Positions 1 to 8,848 are shown, numbered from the stretch's first letter. The stretch is DNA of 64,000 nt from CAIVVT01 sp963838205 (GCA_963838205.1 CAWIQF010000027.1:7234-71233); one strand, 5' to 3'. Numbers and translations are program-made. Notes: generated by a model from the letters alone, not told the origin.

Positions 1-121
1 GTTGACCCGCCGTGTGGATGCTCGAAGGATTGCCGTAGCACTCCCGCTGTACCCGCGTGAGGCACTCCAGCACCTCCTCCGAGAGCGGTGTCGTCGCATT
101 GTGGTCGAAGTAGTAAGCCAT
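1..121 (-). CDS. Cysteine desulfurase (NifS/IscS family), N-terminal fragment
   Basis: The gene runs off the left edge; only the first 40 codons are present. They begin M-A-Y-Y-F-D-H-N-A-T-T-P and contain YGNPSSIHTAGQ. Both are hallmark N-terminal motifs of class V PLP-dependent cysteine desulfurases, which take sulfur from cysteine for Fe-S cluster assembly and tRNA thiolation. The ATG lies at 121-119. It is divergent from the SAM-cleaving gene at 175, with 53 bases between the starts. The PLP lysine and the active-site cysteine lie outside the window, so the subfamily (IscS, NifS or SufS) cannot be fixed, although the short N-terminus before YFDHNATTP fits the NifS/IscS group. Confidence 0.9.
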   Translation of the reverse strand, partial: MAYYFDHNATTPLSEEVLECLTRVQRECYGNPSSIHTAGQ

Positions 122-174
122 GGACCGTCGGCGCCAGCGAACGGAAAGCCTGTCTATCCTTAGTTTATCAAGCC

Positions 175-976
175 ATGCCGCAGCGCCCTTCCTCGCCCCT
201 GATTACCCTGTTGACGGATTTCGGTCTGAAGGACCACTTCGTCGGCGTGATGAAAGGCGTCATCGCCGCTATCGCGCCCCGTGCCCGCGTGATCGACATC
301 ACCCATGAAATCGAGCCCTACCAACTCTGCCAGGCGCGCTTCGCGCTCGCCCAGGAGCTGGCCCTATTTCCCAACAGGGACCATCCATGTCGCCGTGGTC
401 GATCCCGGCGTGGGCACAGCGCGCCGTCCCATCCTCGTTGAGACCGCGAACGATCGCTTCATCGGCCCGGACAACGGCATCTTCAGCGACCTTCTCGATC
501 TCCCCGGGACGAAAGTCCGCCATATCGCAAACACACAGCTGTTTCTCCCGAATGTCAGCGCCACGTTCCATGGCCGCGACATCTTTGCGCCCGTGGCAGC
601 GCACCTGGCCGCCGGCGTGGCCGCCTCCCGTGTCGGTCCTCTGGTTACCGATGCGATCAAACTGCCGCCGCAGCGCGCCGTGCAAACCTCTGAGCGGACC
701 TGGGCCGGCCAGATCGTCTCGGTCGATCGATTCGGCAACCTGATCACCAACCTCAGTCTGGCCGAGTTACCCGACCTCACCCGGCGCGCATTCGTGCTCC
801 AGCTTGGTTCGACCGAACTCTCCGCACTCGCATCAGATTACGCCTCCGGCCCCGCTGGCCAGGCCATCGCCGTCGCTGGCTCCAGTGGATGTCTCGAGAT
901 CGCCATCAACCAGGATTCGGCGGCCTTGCGTCTGGGCCTCGGCTGCGGCGCCCCTGTCGAGCTCACTCTCTTTTGA
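175..976 (+). CDS. SAM hydroxide adenosyltransferase (DUF62 family), frameshifted
   Basis: The family cleaves S-adenosylmethionine to adenosine and methionine using water. The N-terminal part (ATG at 175, LLTDFGLKDHFVGVMKGVI) and the C-terminal part (VAVVDPGVGT, GPDNGIFS, HGRDIFAPVAAHLAAG, DRFGNLITNL) lie in different frames. Together they give the usual length of about 266 residues. The break is at about 360: skipping one G of the GG at 360-361 restores AQELPYFPTGTIHVAVVDPG, which matches the family at that point. Either the assembly has an inserted base or the gene is a very young pseudogene. All recognisable motifs are otherwise intact, so an assembly error is favoured. Confidence 0.85.
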
Positions 977-1208
977 TGCTGCCGTCCCGCCGCGCGGCGC
1001 GCACGACTTCTGCACAGGCTCTTAAGCGACGTACTTCGATCCGCAATGGCCCCAATTAAAAATATCGATTGGAGCCGCGTTCATCCACCGCTTACACTTG
1101 GGAAACGGTGAGTCCCAGCCAGCTCCCGTCCCAGCCCCCGTCGCGCTAATATCCGGCTTCCCGGATCCCCCGTCGCACACCGAAATCCTGTTTTCTGGAG
1201 GTTTACGC

Positions 1209-1388
1209 ATGGGTGCCAACCCAACTCAGGCCCTCGCTCTTCTTGTATTCCTGACCGGCGCAATCCTTTTCGCGGCTGGCCTTTTCGCCGGAGGCAGCGT
1301 CCTGCTGCTGCTTCTTGCGCTGGTCGCGATTGGCGCTTCCGTGGCCCTCTTCCTGAAGGCCAAGCCGCTGGAGAACATCGGCGAATAG
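1209..1388 (+). CDS. Small membrane protein, 59 aa
   Basis: The ATG at 1209 follows a good GGAGG ribosome site. An in-frame extension to 1098 exists but lacks a ribosome site and is not hydrophobic. The product has two strongly hydrophobic stretches (about residues 6-26 and 28-48) and a short polar tail ending KPLENIGE. No known family was recognised. It is followed 24 bases later by another tiny membrane protein and then by amt, all co-directional, so it probably belongs to the ammonium-uptake transcription unit. A role in assembling or modulating Amt is inferred from position only. Confidence 0.6.
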   Translation: MGANPTQALALLVFLTGAILFAAGLFAGGSVLLLLLALVAIGASVALFLKAKPLENIGE

Positions 1389-1412
1389 ACGCCTCGTGGA
1401 AAGGAAAACGAA

Positions 1413-1595
1413 ATGGTTGTCGTTGGTCTTTTGATCATGCTCGCTGGCTTCCTGCTTAGCCTCCTGAGCCTCACCGTGGCCTCTACCGTCGGTGCCAGGA
1501 TGGCCCTCGTCCTGGCCGGCATTGCCATTACTCTTTTTGGCCTCATCGGCGTCCTGAACCGCGCCTATCTGAAGAACGCTTTGTGGAAGAGGTAA
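1413..1595 (+). CDS. Small membrane protein, 60 aa, upstream of amt
   Basis: It starts with ATG after an AAAGGA ribosome site and ends 7 bases before amt, so translational coupling is likely. Two transmembrane helices are visible (about residues 2-24 and 29-48), with a basic tail ending ALWKR. No family was recognised. Like its upstream neighbour it is a short two-helix protein without obvious catalytic residues. The tight spacing to amt suggests an accessory role in ammonium transport; this is inference. Confidence 0.6.
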   Translation: MVVVGLLIMLAGFLLSLLSLTVASTVGARMALVLAGIAITLFGLIGVLNRAYLKNALWKR

Positions 1596-1602
1596 CACTG
1601 AC

Positions 1603-3246
1603 ATGACTAGACGCCTGCTCCCTGCTCTTCTCCTGGCCGTGTCAATGTGGGCTCAAACGCCCGCTCCGGCCCCAACCACGCCGCCTGCCTCTCCACCCGC
1701 GGCGGCCCCCGTGCCCCTCACCGACGTCAACGTGAAGTCCATCGATGCGCCTAAACCCGAACTGCGCGCCAAAGGCGATCCCGATGGGTCCCTGACAGGG
1801 ACCGTGGCCGACGTCTCCGTCTCCGACGCCAAAAAGGGCCTGACCCTGGCCGATGCCATCAATCAAATCGGACAGAACAAGATCGCCGTCAACTTCGTCT
1901 GGACGCTGATCACCGGCTACCTGGTCATGTTCATGCAGGCCGGCTTCGCTTTTCTGGAAACGGGCCTTTGCCGCTCCAAGAACGCCAACCATACGATGAT
2001 GATGAACCTGATCGTTTACGCCATCGGCGTCTTCGCCTACTGGCTGATCGGTTTCTCGCTCCAGATGGGAGGTGTCGGCGGCATCGCCAATTTGGGTGGA
2101 ACGGCCCCGCTGGCGCGCGAATTCACCATCAACGTTTTCGGCAAGCCCTTCGGCCTATTCGGTCAGAACGGACTCTTCCTGATGAGCAGCGGCACCTATG
2201 ACGTCGGCGTCATGGTGATCTTCCTCTTCCAGATGGTCTTCATGGACACCGCCCTCACCATCGTGACTGGCGTCGGCGCCGAGCGCTGGAAGTTCACCGC
2301 CTTCGTCGTCTCATCCTTCCTGATGGGTTGCATTACTTATCCGATCTTCGCCAACTGGGCCTGGGGCAACGGCTGGCTCGCCAACCTCGGCGCTAACTTC
2401 GGCCTCGGCAAGGGCTACTGCGACTGGGCCGGCTCCGGCGTCATCCACGCCGTGGGTGGCATCACCGCACTCGCCCTCGGCATCCTGCTTGGGCCCCGCA
2501 TCGGCAAGTACACTCGCGACGGGAAGGCTCTGGCCATCCCCGGCCACGACATCGTCATCGTGCTCACCGGCTGTTTCATCCTCGCCTTCGGCTGGTTCGG
2601 CTTCAACCCCGGCTCCAGTCTCGGCGCTTCCGGCAGCGGCAACCTGCGCATCGGCAGCATCGCGGTCAACACTATGCTCGCCAGTTCCTCCGGCGCGTTG
2701 GCTGCCATGTTATACGTCTGGTTGCGCTTCGGCAAACCCGACGCCTCCATGTCCGGCAACGGGCTGCTGGCCGGTCTGGTGGCGATTACCGGCCCCTCCG
2801 GCTTCGTCAACCCCGTCGGTTCGGTCATCATTGGAGCCATCGCCGGCGTTCTGGTCTGTCTCTCGGTCTCCTTCGTCGAAACCGTCATGAAAGTCGACGA
2901 CCCGGTCGGCGCTATTTCGGTCCACGGGACCTGCGGCCTCTGGGGTGTGCTGGCCATCGGCCTCTTTGCCGACGGCAAGTCCAATTACGGCGGCGCCTGG
3001 AACGGCGTCAACGGCTCCGTCACTGGCCTGTTCTACGGCGATGCCGGCCAGTTGGTCGCCCAGTTGATTGGCATCTCCGCACTGCTCGGGCTCGTCTTTG
3101 TCGTTTCTTTTGGGCTCAATTTCCTGATCGATGCAGTGGTCGGAAACCGCGTCTGCGCGAAGAGCGAACTCGAAGGCCTCGACCTGCCTGAAATCGGCGT
3201 TCTTGGCTACCCCGAGTTCGAGCTGAAGTCCCCATCGCCTTACTGA
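1603..3246 (+). CDS. amt: Ammonium transporter Amt
   Basis: This is an inner-membrane channel for ammonium/ammonia, 547 residues. Residues 1-18 are a signal peptide, as in many Amt proteins. An extra Pro/Ala-rich periplasmic segment (about 20-90) follows before the first helix. The twin pore histidines can be placed in AGSGVIHAVGG and AISVHGTCGLWG, and the family motifs NFVWTLITGYLVMFMQAGFA and DTALTIVTGVGAERWKF are present. A PII gene lies convergently 1.1 kb downstream, as expected for Amt regulated by PII binding. The start has GAGG 10 bases upstream. It is longer than a typical Amt (about 400-450) because of the N-terminal extension. Confidence 0.96.
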   Translation: MTRRLLPALLLAVSMWAQTPAPAPTTPPASPPAAAPVPLTDVNVKSIDAPKPELRAKGDPDGSLTGTVADVSVSDAKKGLTLADAINQIGQNKIAVNFVWTLITGYLVMFMQAGFAFLETGLCRSKNANHTMMMNLIVYAIGVFAYWLIGFSLQMGGVGGIANLGGTAPLAREFTINVFGKPFGLFGQNGLFLMSSGTYDVGVMVIFLFQMVFMDTALTIVTGVGAERWKFTAFVVSSFLMGCITYPIFANWAWGNGWLANLGANFGLGKGYCDWAGSGVIHAVGGITALALGILLGPRIGKYTRDGKALAIPGHDIVIVLTGCFILAFGWFGFNPGSSLGASGSGNLRIGSIAVNTMLASSSGALAAMLYVWLRFGKPDASMSGNGLLAGLVAITGPSGFVNPVGSVIIGAIAGVLVCLSVSFVETVMKVDDPVGAISVHGTCGLWGVLAIGLFADGKSNYGGAWNGVNGSVTGLFYGDAGQLVAQLIGISALLGLVFVVSFGLNFLIDAVVGNRVCAKSELEGLDLPEIGVLGYPEFELKSPSPY

Positions 3247-3247
3247 C

Positions 3248-3796
3248 ATGACTGACATGCAACAGACTCTGCAACCCATCCCGACCGCAATCCGACTCGA
3301 GCGGGCGCCCCTTGCGCCCGCCTCCCTCCCGGTCCTGCTGCCGACTCTTTGGCGCGACCCTCACTCGGTCGCGCCCGAGCAGTTGAAGGACATCGTCGCC
3401 CGCCTCGAGACCGCCTGCGCCCAGTACCCCGAATCGGCCGACCTGCGCACCTGCCTGGGCATGGCCCATGCCATCGGCTACGACGCCTACCGCTCGCAGG
3501 ATGCTTTCGAGCAGGCTCGCCTTCTCGATCCGCAGAACTTCTGGGCCCAGCTCAAGTACTCCGAACTCATGTACCGCCTTCGCGCCTTGCCCCTCTCGGA
3601 GAAAGAGACCCTCCGCGCCCTCGACCTAGCCCAGGACTCCATCCAGATTGCCATGGCGCGCCGTCAACTCCAGGAAATCCGCCGCCTCATGCGCAAGGGT
3701 ACGAAGAAACCCGAGTGGACCAAATCGCTCGGCTGGCCCGCGCTGATCTTGATCGCGTGTACGGTCGCTGCCAGCCTCCTGAGGTTCTTGCGATGA
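3248..3796 (+). CDS. TPR-like protein with C-terminal membrane anchor, 182 aa
   Basis: The ATG at 3248 comes one base after the amt stop, so translation is probably coupled. Residues about 45-140 are helical with TPR-like spacing (LETACAQYPESADLRTCLGM, then AFEQARLLDPQNFWAQLKYS). A single hydrophobic segment near residues 162-180 ends in RFLR and would anchor the protein in the membrane with the helical part exposed. No specific family was recognised. Its position inside the amt unit suggests a part in nitrogen uptake. The stop codon overlaps the first unit of the 18-base repeat described below. Confidence 0.65.
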   Translation: MTDMQQTLQPIPTAIRLERAPLAPASLPVLLPTLWRDPHSVAPEQLKDIVARLETACAQYPESADLRTCLGMAHAIGYDAYRSQDAFEQARLLDPQNFWAQLKYSELMYRLRALPLSEKETLRALDLAQDSIQIAMARRQLQEIRRLMRKGTKKPEWTKSLGWPALILIACTVAASLLRFLR

Positions 3797-3907
3797 GCAG
3801 TGGTTATTCAATGATGCGAGGCTGTTGCGAGGAGAAGAGGATTTGCGATGCTAAGACGTTACGCGATGAGAAGGGATCATGCAATGAGTAAAGGTCTCTG
3901 CAATGAG
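3789..3907 (+). repeat. Degenerate 18-base tandem repeat of start-site-like units
   Basis: Seven copies of a unit resembling TGCGATGAG followed by AAGAGGATT begin at 3789, 3807, 3826, 3844, 3862, 3880 and 3899, a spacing of 18 or 19 bases. Most units contain ATG, and the later ones have a purine-rich ribosome-site-like stretch 7-8 bases before the next ATG. The array links the stop of the 3248 gene to the start of the 51-codon gene at 3903. An overlapping 32-codon frame (3793-3891) reads through it but is not convincing as a gene. Confidence 0.6.
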
Positions 3908-4058
3908 AACTAGAACACTGCTCTGGTTCAATCTATCCGCTTTGTTGGTCGGACTGGCCCTCATTCTCCACGGCGCGCCGCCCGTGCCGGTCTTGCTCGG
4001 CATCGCGGCCGCGGGTTTGGTCAGCTTTCTGCGGCGCAGTAAAGCGAAGCCCGTTTAA
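3903..4058 (+). CDS. Tiny membrane protein, 51 aa
   Basis: An ATG follows TAAAGG with 8-base spacing and opens a 51-codon frame to TAA at 4056. The product begins MRTRTLLWFNLSALLVGLAL and has two hydrophobic stretches (about residues 6-22 and 28-43) ending in a basic tail, RRSKAKPV. It is the last co-directional frame after amt. No family was recognised. Its hydrophobic pattern and position make it plausible, but it is short and the call rests on composition only. Confidence 0.45.
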   Translation: MRTRTLLWFNLSALLVGLALILHGAPPVPVLLGIAAAGLVSFLRRSKAKPV

Positions 4059-4155
4059 GTAAGTTGCTTGAGTTGGCGTATCAAACCCCTCGCCCGCGGG
4101 GGACGCCGACGCCGACTCATCCCCGCGCACAACCACCAACCATTCCCCCGATGTC

Positions 4156-4192
4156 AACGCCTACGGCGTCCTAAGAGGACGCCGTAGGCGTT
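4156..4192. terminator. Hairpin terminator between amt block and glnB
   Basis: A perfect 17-base-pair stem (arms 4156-4172 and 4176-4192) closes a 3-base loop AAG. Only a short T-run, inside and after the 3' arm, follows. It lies between convergent genes and could stop transcription from either side. Confidence 0.65.
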
Positions 4193-4302
4193 TCCCCGCG
4201 CTCCCGCTGCGCCGCCAATCAACGTCTCCGTCCTAAGCGTGGAACTCTTCCTATCTGCGCACTGCCGCCCCTGCACCCCGTTTCGAACTCCCTAACACAC
4301 AA

Positions 4303-4347
4303 CACCGGAAGCGCGGCCGTCAGTAGTTGACACCCGCGCTTCCGGTG
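4303..4347 (-). terminator. Hairpin downstream of glnB
   Basis: A 14-base-pair perfect stem (4303-4316 with 4334-4347) lies 40 bases after the glnB stop in its direction of transcription. On the minus strand it is followed by a moderately T-rich TTGTGTGTT. Confidence 0.6.
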
Positions 4348-4386
4348 CTGAAACACAACTCGGCTGTTGGCCGACTGTGCAATCCG

Positions 4387-4725
4387 CTACAGTGCCGCCT
4401 CCCCGCGTTCGTCGTTGCGGATCCGGATCGCCTCCGCCACCGCGTAGACGAATATCTTGCCGTCGCCGATTTTGCCGCTCCGCGCTGCCTTCACAATCAC
4501 GCCCACAATCTCTTCCGCGCGCGCATCCGGCACCACCAGCTCCAGCTTCACCTTCGGCAGCAGGTCCACCTGGTATTCCTGCCCCCGGTACGTTTCTTTG
4601 TGCCCCTTCTGCCGCCCGTGGCCGCGCACTTCGCTGATCGTGATCCCGTCCACGCCGGCGCCTATCAGCGCTTCCTTTACCTCGTCCAGCTTGAACGGTT
4701 GGATGATAGCTTCGATCTTCTTCAT
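4387..4725 (-). CDS. glnB: Nitrogen regulatory protein PII (GlnB/GlnK)
   Basis: At 112 residues this is the standard PII length. It begins MKKIEAIIQPFKLDEVKEAL, has the T-loop RGQEYQVDLLPK with the uridylylatable tyrosine at residue 51, and ends with the family motif GKIFVYAVAEAIRIR. PII senses 2-oxoglutarate and ATP/ADP and controls glutamine synthetase regulation and Amt. AGGAG precedes the ATG. Its proximity to amt (convergent, separated by two hairpins) favours a GlnK-like role; the sequence alone does not separate GlnB from GlnK. Confidence 0.96.
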   Translation of the reverse strand: MKKIEAIIQPFKLDEVKEALIGAGVDGITISEVRGHGRQKGHKETYRGQEYQVDLLPKVKLELVVPDARAEEIVGVIVKAARSGKIGDGKIFVYAVAEAIRIRNDERGEAAL

Positions 4726-5421
4726 GAGTACTCCTGTAACGCGGATTTCTCGGTAACTCGGCTCTGTCTCCCGTGGGAGTGCAACGCCGGGCCTGGGTAT
4801 GTCTCCCTATAGCCCCGCCTCTGACTCTACCGCGGGCTTGGCATGTGCGCGTGCGCTGGGTTTCCCCGCCCTTGGGCCTCCGCTCCTCGTAGAGCGGCAG
4901 CGCGCTCGCTTACCTGCACTATCGGTTCGATTGTGGATGACATCCGGCTTCTGACGCGGAGCCGGGCTCTAGCTTCCCGGCGCATCTGCCGGTATTGAAT
5001 CATGATCCTCTTTCTTAGCTCATCCTCCAAACGAAAGTTATGAATCGCAACCATCCAAAGAATCTATTGGCCTTGGCCGATCCCTTTCCCACCCTCACTC
5101 CCGAATGCCACTCCCGCCCCAGCCTGCCTGTTTGCAACCCCAGCGCGCCTGTCGCTCATCCCATCCACCCGATCTCCCCCACGCCGTCCCATCCCTGTCC
5201 CTCGCAGGCCGCTGAATCGAGAATTGTGATCGGTCTCATAAAAGGTCCCGATTGTTATCCCGGTCGCTTTGCGCGCATACTGCAAGCACGCCGGTTAGTC
5301 ACCCCTGTCTGCGAGGCCGGATGCAGCGTTTCGCTCAAGTTCTGTGTAATGATCCGCCTCCTCCCCGTCCATGGAAGAGTTCAAATTACTTGAAATTCCA
5401 CTGAAAAGGCAGGTTCCTACG
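4726..5421. other. Gene-free stretch between glnB and the porin gene
   Basis: About 700 bases. Open frames here (for example 5040-5393 plus, 4827-5054 minus) have no ribosome site and low-complexity products, and I do not accept them. It should contain the divergent promoters for glnB and the porin. No clear sigma-54 motif with GG-N10-GC spacing was seen. Confidence 0.5.
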
Positions 5422-6651
5422 ATGCGGTCATCTTTCGTTCTCGCCGTCCTAATCACGACGTGCGCCTTGGCGCAGACTCCTTCGCCCGCCTCCGCACCGC
5501 CCGACGCCTCCGCGGCGCAAGCGGCCCCTGCCACGCCCCCGCCCGCGGCCCCGGCAGCGCTCTCCACGCCTGCCGTAACCGGCCCGCTGTCCAACCTGCC
5601 CCCAGCCATGTTCGACGCCGGACCTTTCGGCAACATCGCCGTCAACGGCATCCTCGACGGCCTGGGCATGTGGACCGGCAATCATGTAGCGGGCGACAAA
5701 AGCGCGCAGGCGGCTCTGAGTAACGGGCAGGTCTTCATTCAAAAGACAGACGGCTGGTTCCAGTTCTACTTACAGGCCGGTGCTTATAATATCCCGGATC
5801 TTGGTGTGCCGTTCCTCTCCACCGAGAAGACCATTAGCGATCTCTATGGTCCGGTGCCGGTTGCGTTTGTGAAGCTGCAGGCGTCGAAGAATACCTCCTT
5901 CCTGATCGGCGCGCTACCGACCCTGATCGGCGCGGAGTACACCTTCACCTTCGAGAATATGAACATATCTCGCGGCCTGTTGTGGAACCAGGAAAACGCC
6001 GTCAATAAGGGCATCCAGGTGAATCAGACCATGGGCAAATACACCGCCTCGCTGAGCTGGAACGACGGCTTCTATTCCAACCGCTATTCGTGGCTGACCG
6101 GGTCCCTCACCTATGCCAATGGGCCCCATAGTTTGTCGTTCGTTGCCGGCGGCAATTATGGCAAAACCGCTTTCCAGACCTATGCCACGCCGGTGCAGAA
6201 CAACAGCAGCATTTACAATTTCATTTACACCTACACCAAGGGCTCCTGGATCATCCAACCCTACTGGCAATACACCAATGTGCCCACTGATTTGAAGATC
6301 GGCATCCTTAAGGGCGCATCAACCGACGGCGGTGCGATCCTGGTGAGTCGCGCGTTCAAACACGGCTTCTCGCTCCCGGTCCGCTTTGAATACATCAAGA
6401 GCTCGGGAAACATCGCCGATCAAGCCGTCAATCTGATGTACGGTCCGGGTAGCTCGGGCACGTCGATCACGGTCACGCCGACCTATCAACACGGAGGCTT
6501 CTTCCTTCGCGGAGACTTTGCCTTTGCTCATGCCGGCAACGTTGCGCCGGGTGACGCCTTCGGCCTCACCGGTCTGAACCAGAACCAGTCCCGAGCCATG
6601 GCTGAAATGGGATTCATGTTTGGCAATAACATAGTCGAGAAGAAACTCTAA
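5422..6651 (+). CDS. Outer-membrane beta-barrel porin (OmpL-like/bbp2 type)
   Basis: The ATG at 5422 gives a clean signal peptide (MRSSFVLAVLITTCALAQ), whereas the in-frame ATG at 5371 does not. A Pro/Ala-rich linker (about residues 20-55) precedes the barrel domain. From residue 70 onward alternating aromatic and polar strands are frequent (TDGWFQFYLQAGAYNIPDL, GSWIIQPYWQYTN), as in the putative beta-barrel porin-2 family. Members form outer-membrane channels of mostly unknown substrate. It lies next to amt and glnB; a link to uptake of a nitrogen compound is inference. Confidence 0.75.
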   Translation: MRSSFVLAVLITTCALAQTPSPASAPPDASAAQAAPATPPPAAPAALSTPAVTGPLSNLPPAMFDAGPFGNIAVNGILDGLGMWTGNHVAGDKSAQAALSNGQVFIQKTDGWFQFYLQAGAYNIPDLGVPFLSTEKTISDLYGPVPVAFVKLQASKNTSFLIGALPTLIGAEYTFTFENMNISRGLLWNQENAVNKGIQVNQTMGKYTASLSWNDGFYSNRYSWLTGSLTYANGPHSLSFVAGGNYGKTAFQTYATPVQNNSSIYNFIYTYTKGSWIIQPYWQYTNVPTDLKIGILKGASTDGGAILVSRAFKHGFSLPVRFEYIKSSGNIADQAVNLMYGPGSSGTSITVTPTYQHGGFFLRGDFAFAHAGNVAPGDAFGLTGLNQNQSRAMAEMGFMFGNNIVEKKL

Positions 6652-6658
6652 CTTCAGG

Positions 6659-6688
6659 CGCTGGCCCTGCCCCGGCGCAAGGCCAGCG
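6659..6688 (+). terminator. Hairpin after porin gene
   Basis: An 8-base-pair stem CGCTGGCC/GGCCAGCG with a 14-base loop begins 7 bases after the porin stop. There is no T-tract, so it may be a weak or factor-dependent terminator. Confidence 0.4.
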
Positions 6689-6818
6689 GCTCAATTCAAA
6701 AACACAAGGCCAGTCGGAAATCGCGAATCTAATCCTGCGTCACCATCTCAAAGCCCTCGAAAAATCGACGCGATTCTCGGCTGCATTTTCACCCTGCGCG
6801 CACCGCAAAAGCGCCCCC

Positions 6819-6842
6819 AAACACCGTGAAGGCACGGTGTTT
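6819..6842. terminator. Perfect hairpin between convergent genes
   Basis: AAACACCGTG-AAGG-CACGGTGTTT is a perfect 10-base-pair stem with a 4-base loop. Its A-rich and T-rich ends let it serve either strand. It sits between the porin (plus) and the metallopeptidase (minus). Related CACGGTG motifs recur at about 6855 and 6889. Confidence 0.6.
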
Positions 6843-6948
6843 CCCCGGCGCACACACGGTGTTGTCCCGGTGAAATCACGCGCGCCGCACGGTGAAATGC
6901 GCGCTGGATCCCCGCCCCGCCGCGCGCTCTCATCCATTTTCCCACCAC

Positions 6949-8578
6949 TCATTCCCGGTCCCGGCACGCGACCTGGTCCATTGCCTTTTTCATCTCTCGC
7001 AGGGACCCCATCGCGCCATCTGGCACGCCCGCCGCGCTCAGCTCATCCAACGACCGGAAGAAACCGCGCGCATCCCGCGCCGCGATGATCCGCCTCGCCA
7101 TCTGCAGGTCTACACCGGGTAACGTCATCAACTCCGCGACGCTCGCCGTGTTGATGTTGATCGTTAAAGGTTGTGTCCGCTGCGTATCCCAAACGGGTGA
7201 CGCAATCTTGAACCCGGCATTGACCACCCACAGTCTCCGGTCCCAGATTTGCGTCGAGCATCCGCTTGCCTCCCGCCACCTCGGCGATCAACGCATTCAA
7301 CACTGGAAACGCACGCTCCTGCCGAAAGACAGCGATGTCCCCGCGATGCCCAACGGTGGCCGCGCGCTGCAAAGCGGTCGCGACTTCCTGCGATGCCGTT
7401 GCCCCCCAGGTGGTTTCAATGAACAACTCATATATCCGCTTCGCCTCGTCGGGAAACAGCCTCGCATATTCGTTGACCAGCTCAATGATCGGCGGTCCAG
7501 TCGCAGTCCGGCCGCGGAGTTTCTCCATCGCCGCAAACAGCTTCAGATTCACGTTTTCGTAAGGCGTCACCGCCTCTTGCGGCGTCTCGACCGGCTGGCC
7601 AACGAAGGCCCTGTAGAAGGCCGGTTCGCGGTATGACTGGCCCAAGCGATGGTCGTTCACCATGCGATAAAACAACGTCGCGATCACCCCTTCGCTGGCC
7701 ATCATCTCCTGGCCGTTCTTCAGTTCAGTTGGCAAGAATGTGGTCGATGTTTCGTCATCGATGAACAGCCGGTACAAGTCGGGATTCGCATCCAGCGCCA
7801 GCGCCGGTATCGGCTTGCGATGGATGAACCAGTTACGCTTTACTCCGTCGCTGCGCAGTTGGCCGTCGGCCGCGCTCAGCCAGAACAACTCGAGATCCGT
7901 CGCACCTCTGCCGTCCATCATTTTGCGAACGGCGGTGTTCGTGGTGGCATCGCGCGCCAGCGGCTGGAAGTGTTCTGCGTAGCCTTCGTAGAACGCGGTC
8001 GGGTAATCGGTCACGGTCATACTCTGGTGCATCTTCTGCGCTGGGCCGCACGGCACGCCGCCGATCAGTGTCTTCGTGATCAGGTGGCCCAGTTCATGCG
8101 AGAAGATCTCTTCGAAGCCCCCGCCATCTACGCTATCGTCGCGGACCACCAGGTCCACGTAGCCCGCCAGCACCAGCCTGCGTTTCCCAGTCGCATCTTC
8201 AAGCCAGAAGCCGAATCGCGCATACCCGCCTTCTTCGGTGGACATCAGCAGATACATGGGCGCGCTCAGCGCCTCCTCAGCCGCGGCGCCGGCTGTCTGA
8301 CGCCGGCCTAGCGCCAGGTTGCGCGCATACCGATCCAGTTTCAGCACCTGCTGCGCGAAGCTCGTCTCCAATTCATGACGCACCTGGTTCACAAGTTTCG
8401 ATTCCGCCGCCACGCGAAATACGGGGTAGGGTTTTCCCTCCGCCGTCGTCGCCGTGACAACGGATTGTTGCGAGTCGAGCACAGGAACCAACACTTCGCA
8501 CGGCGTCGGCGGACGCTGCGGGGCTGCCCAGATAAGAACACTCCAAATCGGCACTGCTGCCAGGCGATGAAGTTTCAT
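6949..8578 (-). CDS. Secreted HEXXH metallopeptidase with C-terminal helix-hairpin-helix, frameshifted
   Basis: The start at 8578 follows GGAGGAGG and opens a signal peptide (MKLHRLAAVPIWSVLIWAAP). FSHELGHLI carries the zinc-binding HEXXH, and EGYAEHF about 45 residues later offers the third ligand glutamate, a gluzincin-like layout. The C-terminus (6949-about 7230) is a ComEA/GspK-type helix-hairpin-helix (INTASVAELMTLPGVD). The two parts are in different frames: removing one G of the run at 7242-7244 joins DANLDRRLWVVNAGFKIASP into one protein of about 542 residues. The combination of protease and HhH is unusual for an exported protein. The specific protease family was not recognised. Confidence 0.7.
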
Positions 8579-8848
8579 GTGCCTCCTCCGTGAGCGAGTA
8601 TACAAGCCCGGACGAGCATCCACAAATCTCCTCCTCCCTCGCCGGCTGGCGTGGTGCAAACGCGCGCGTCTTGCAGTGCGGATCGAGCGCAGAAGCGGCG
8701 GCGAATCCGAAAGGGTGTTTCGGTTTTTGTCCGCAAGCGATTGATTCTAAGGCACCACAACCGTAACCCCTTACGGTTGTCTCGTTTGAAGCAAGCGCCG
8801 TCCGGCCCGCTGGAGCCTCTGCCGCGGCGACACCGTACAATAGATCCA

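Noticed and set aside
3793..3891. 32-codon frame through the 18-base repeat
   Set aside because: It overlaps the upstream stop, encodes only the repeat, and lacks independent support.
4820..4850. Sigma-54 promoter near glnB (TTGGCATGTGCGCGTGCGC)
   Set aside because: The spacing between GG and GC is 11 instead of 10, and it points away from glnB.
5040..5393. 117-codon plus-strand frame between glnB and the porin
   Set aside because: Pro/Ser-rich product without a ribosome site or motif; it overlaps the porin leader region.
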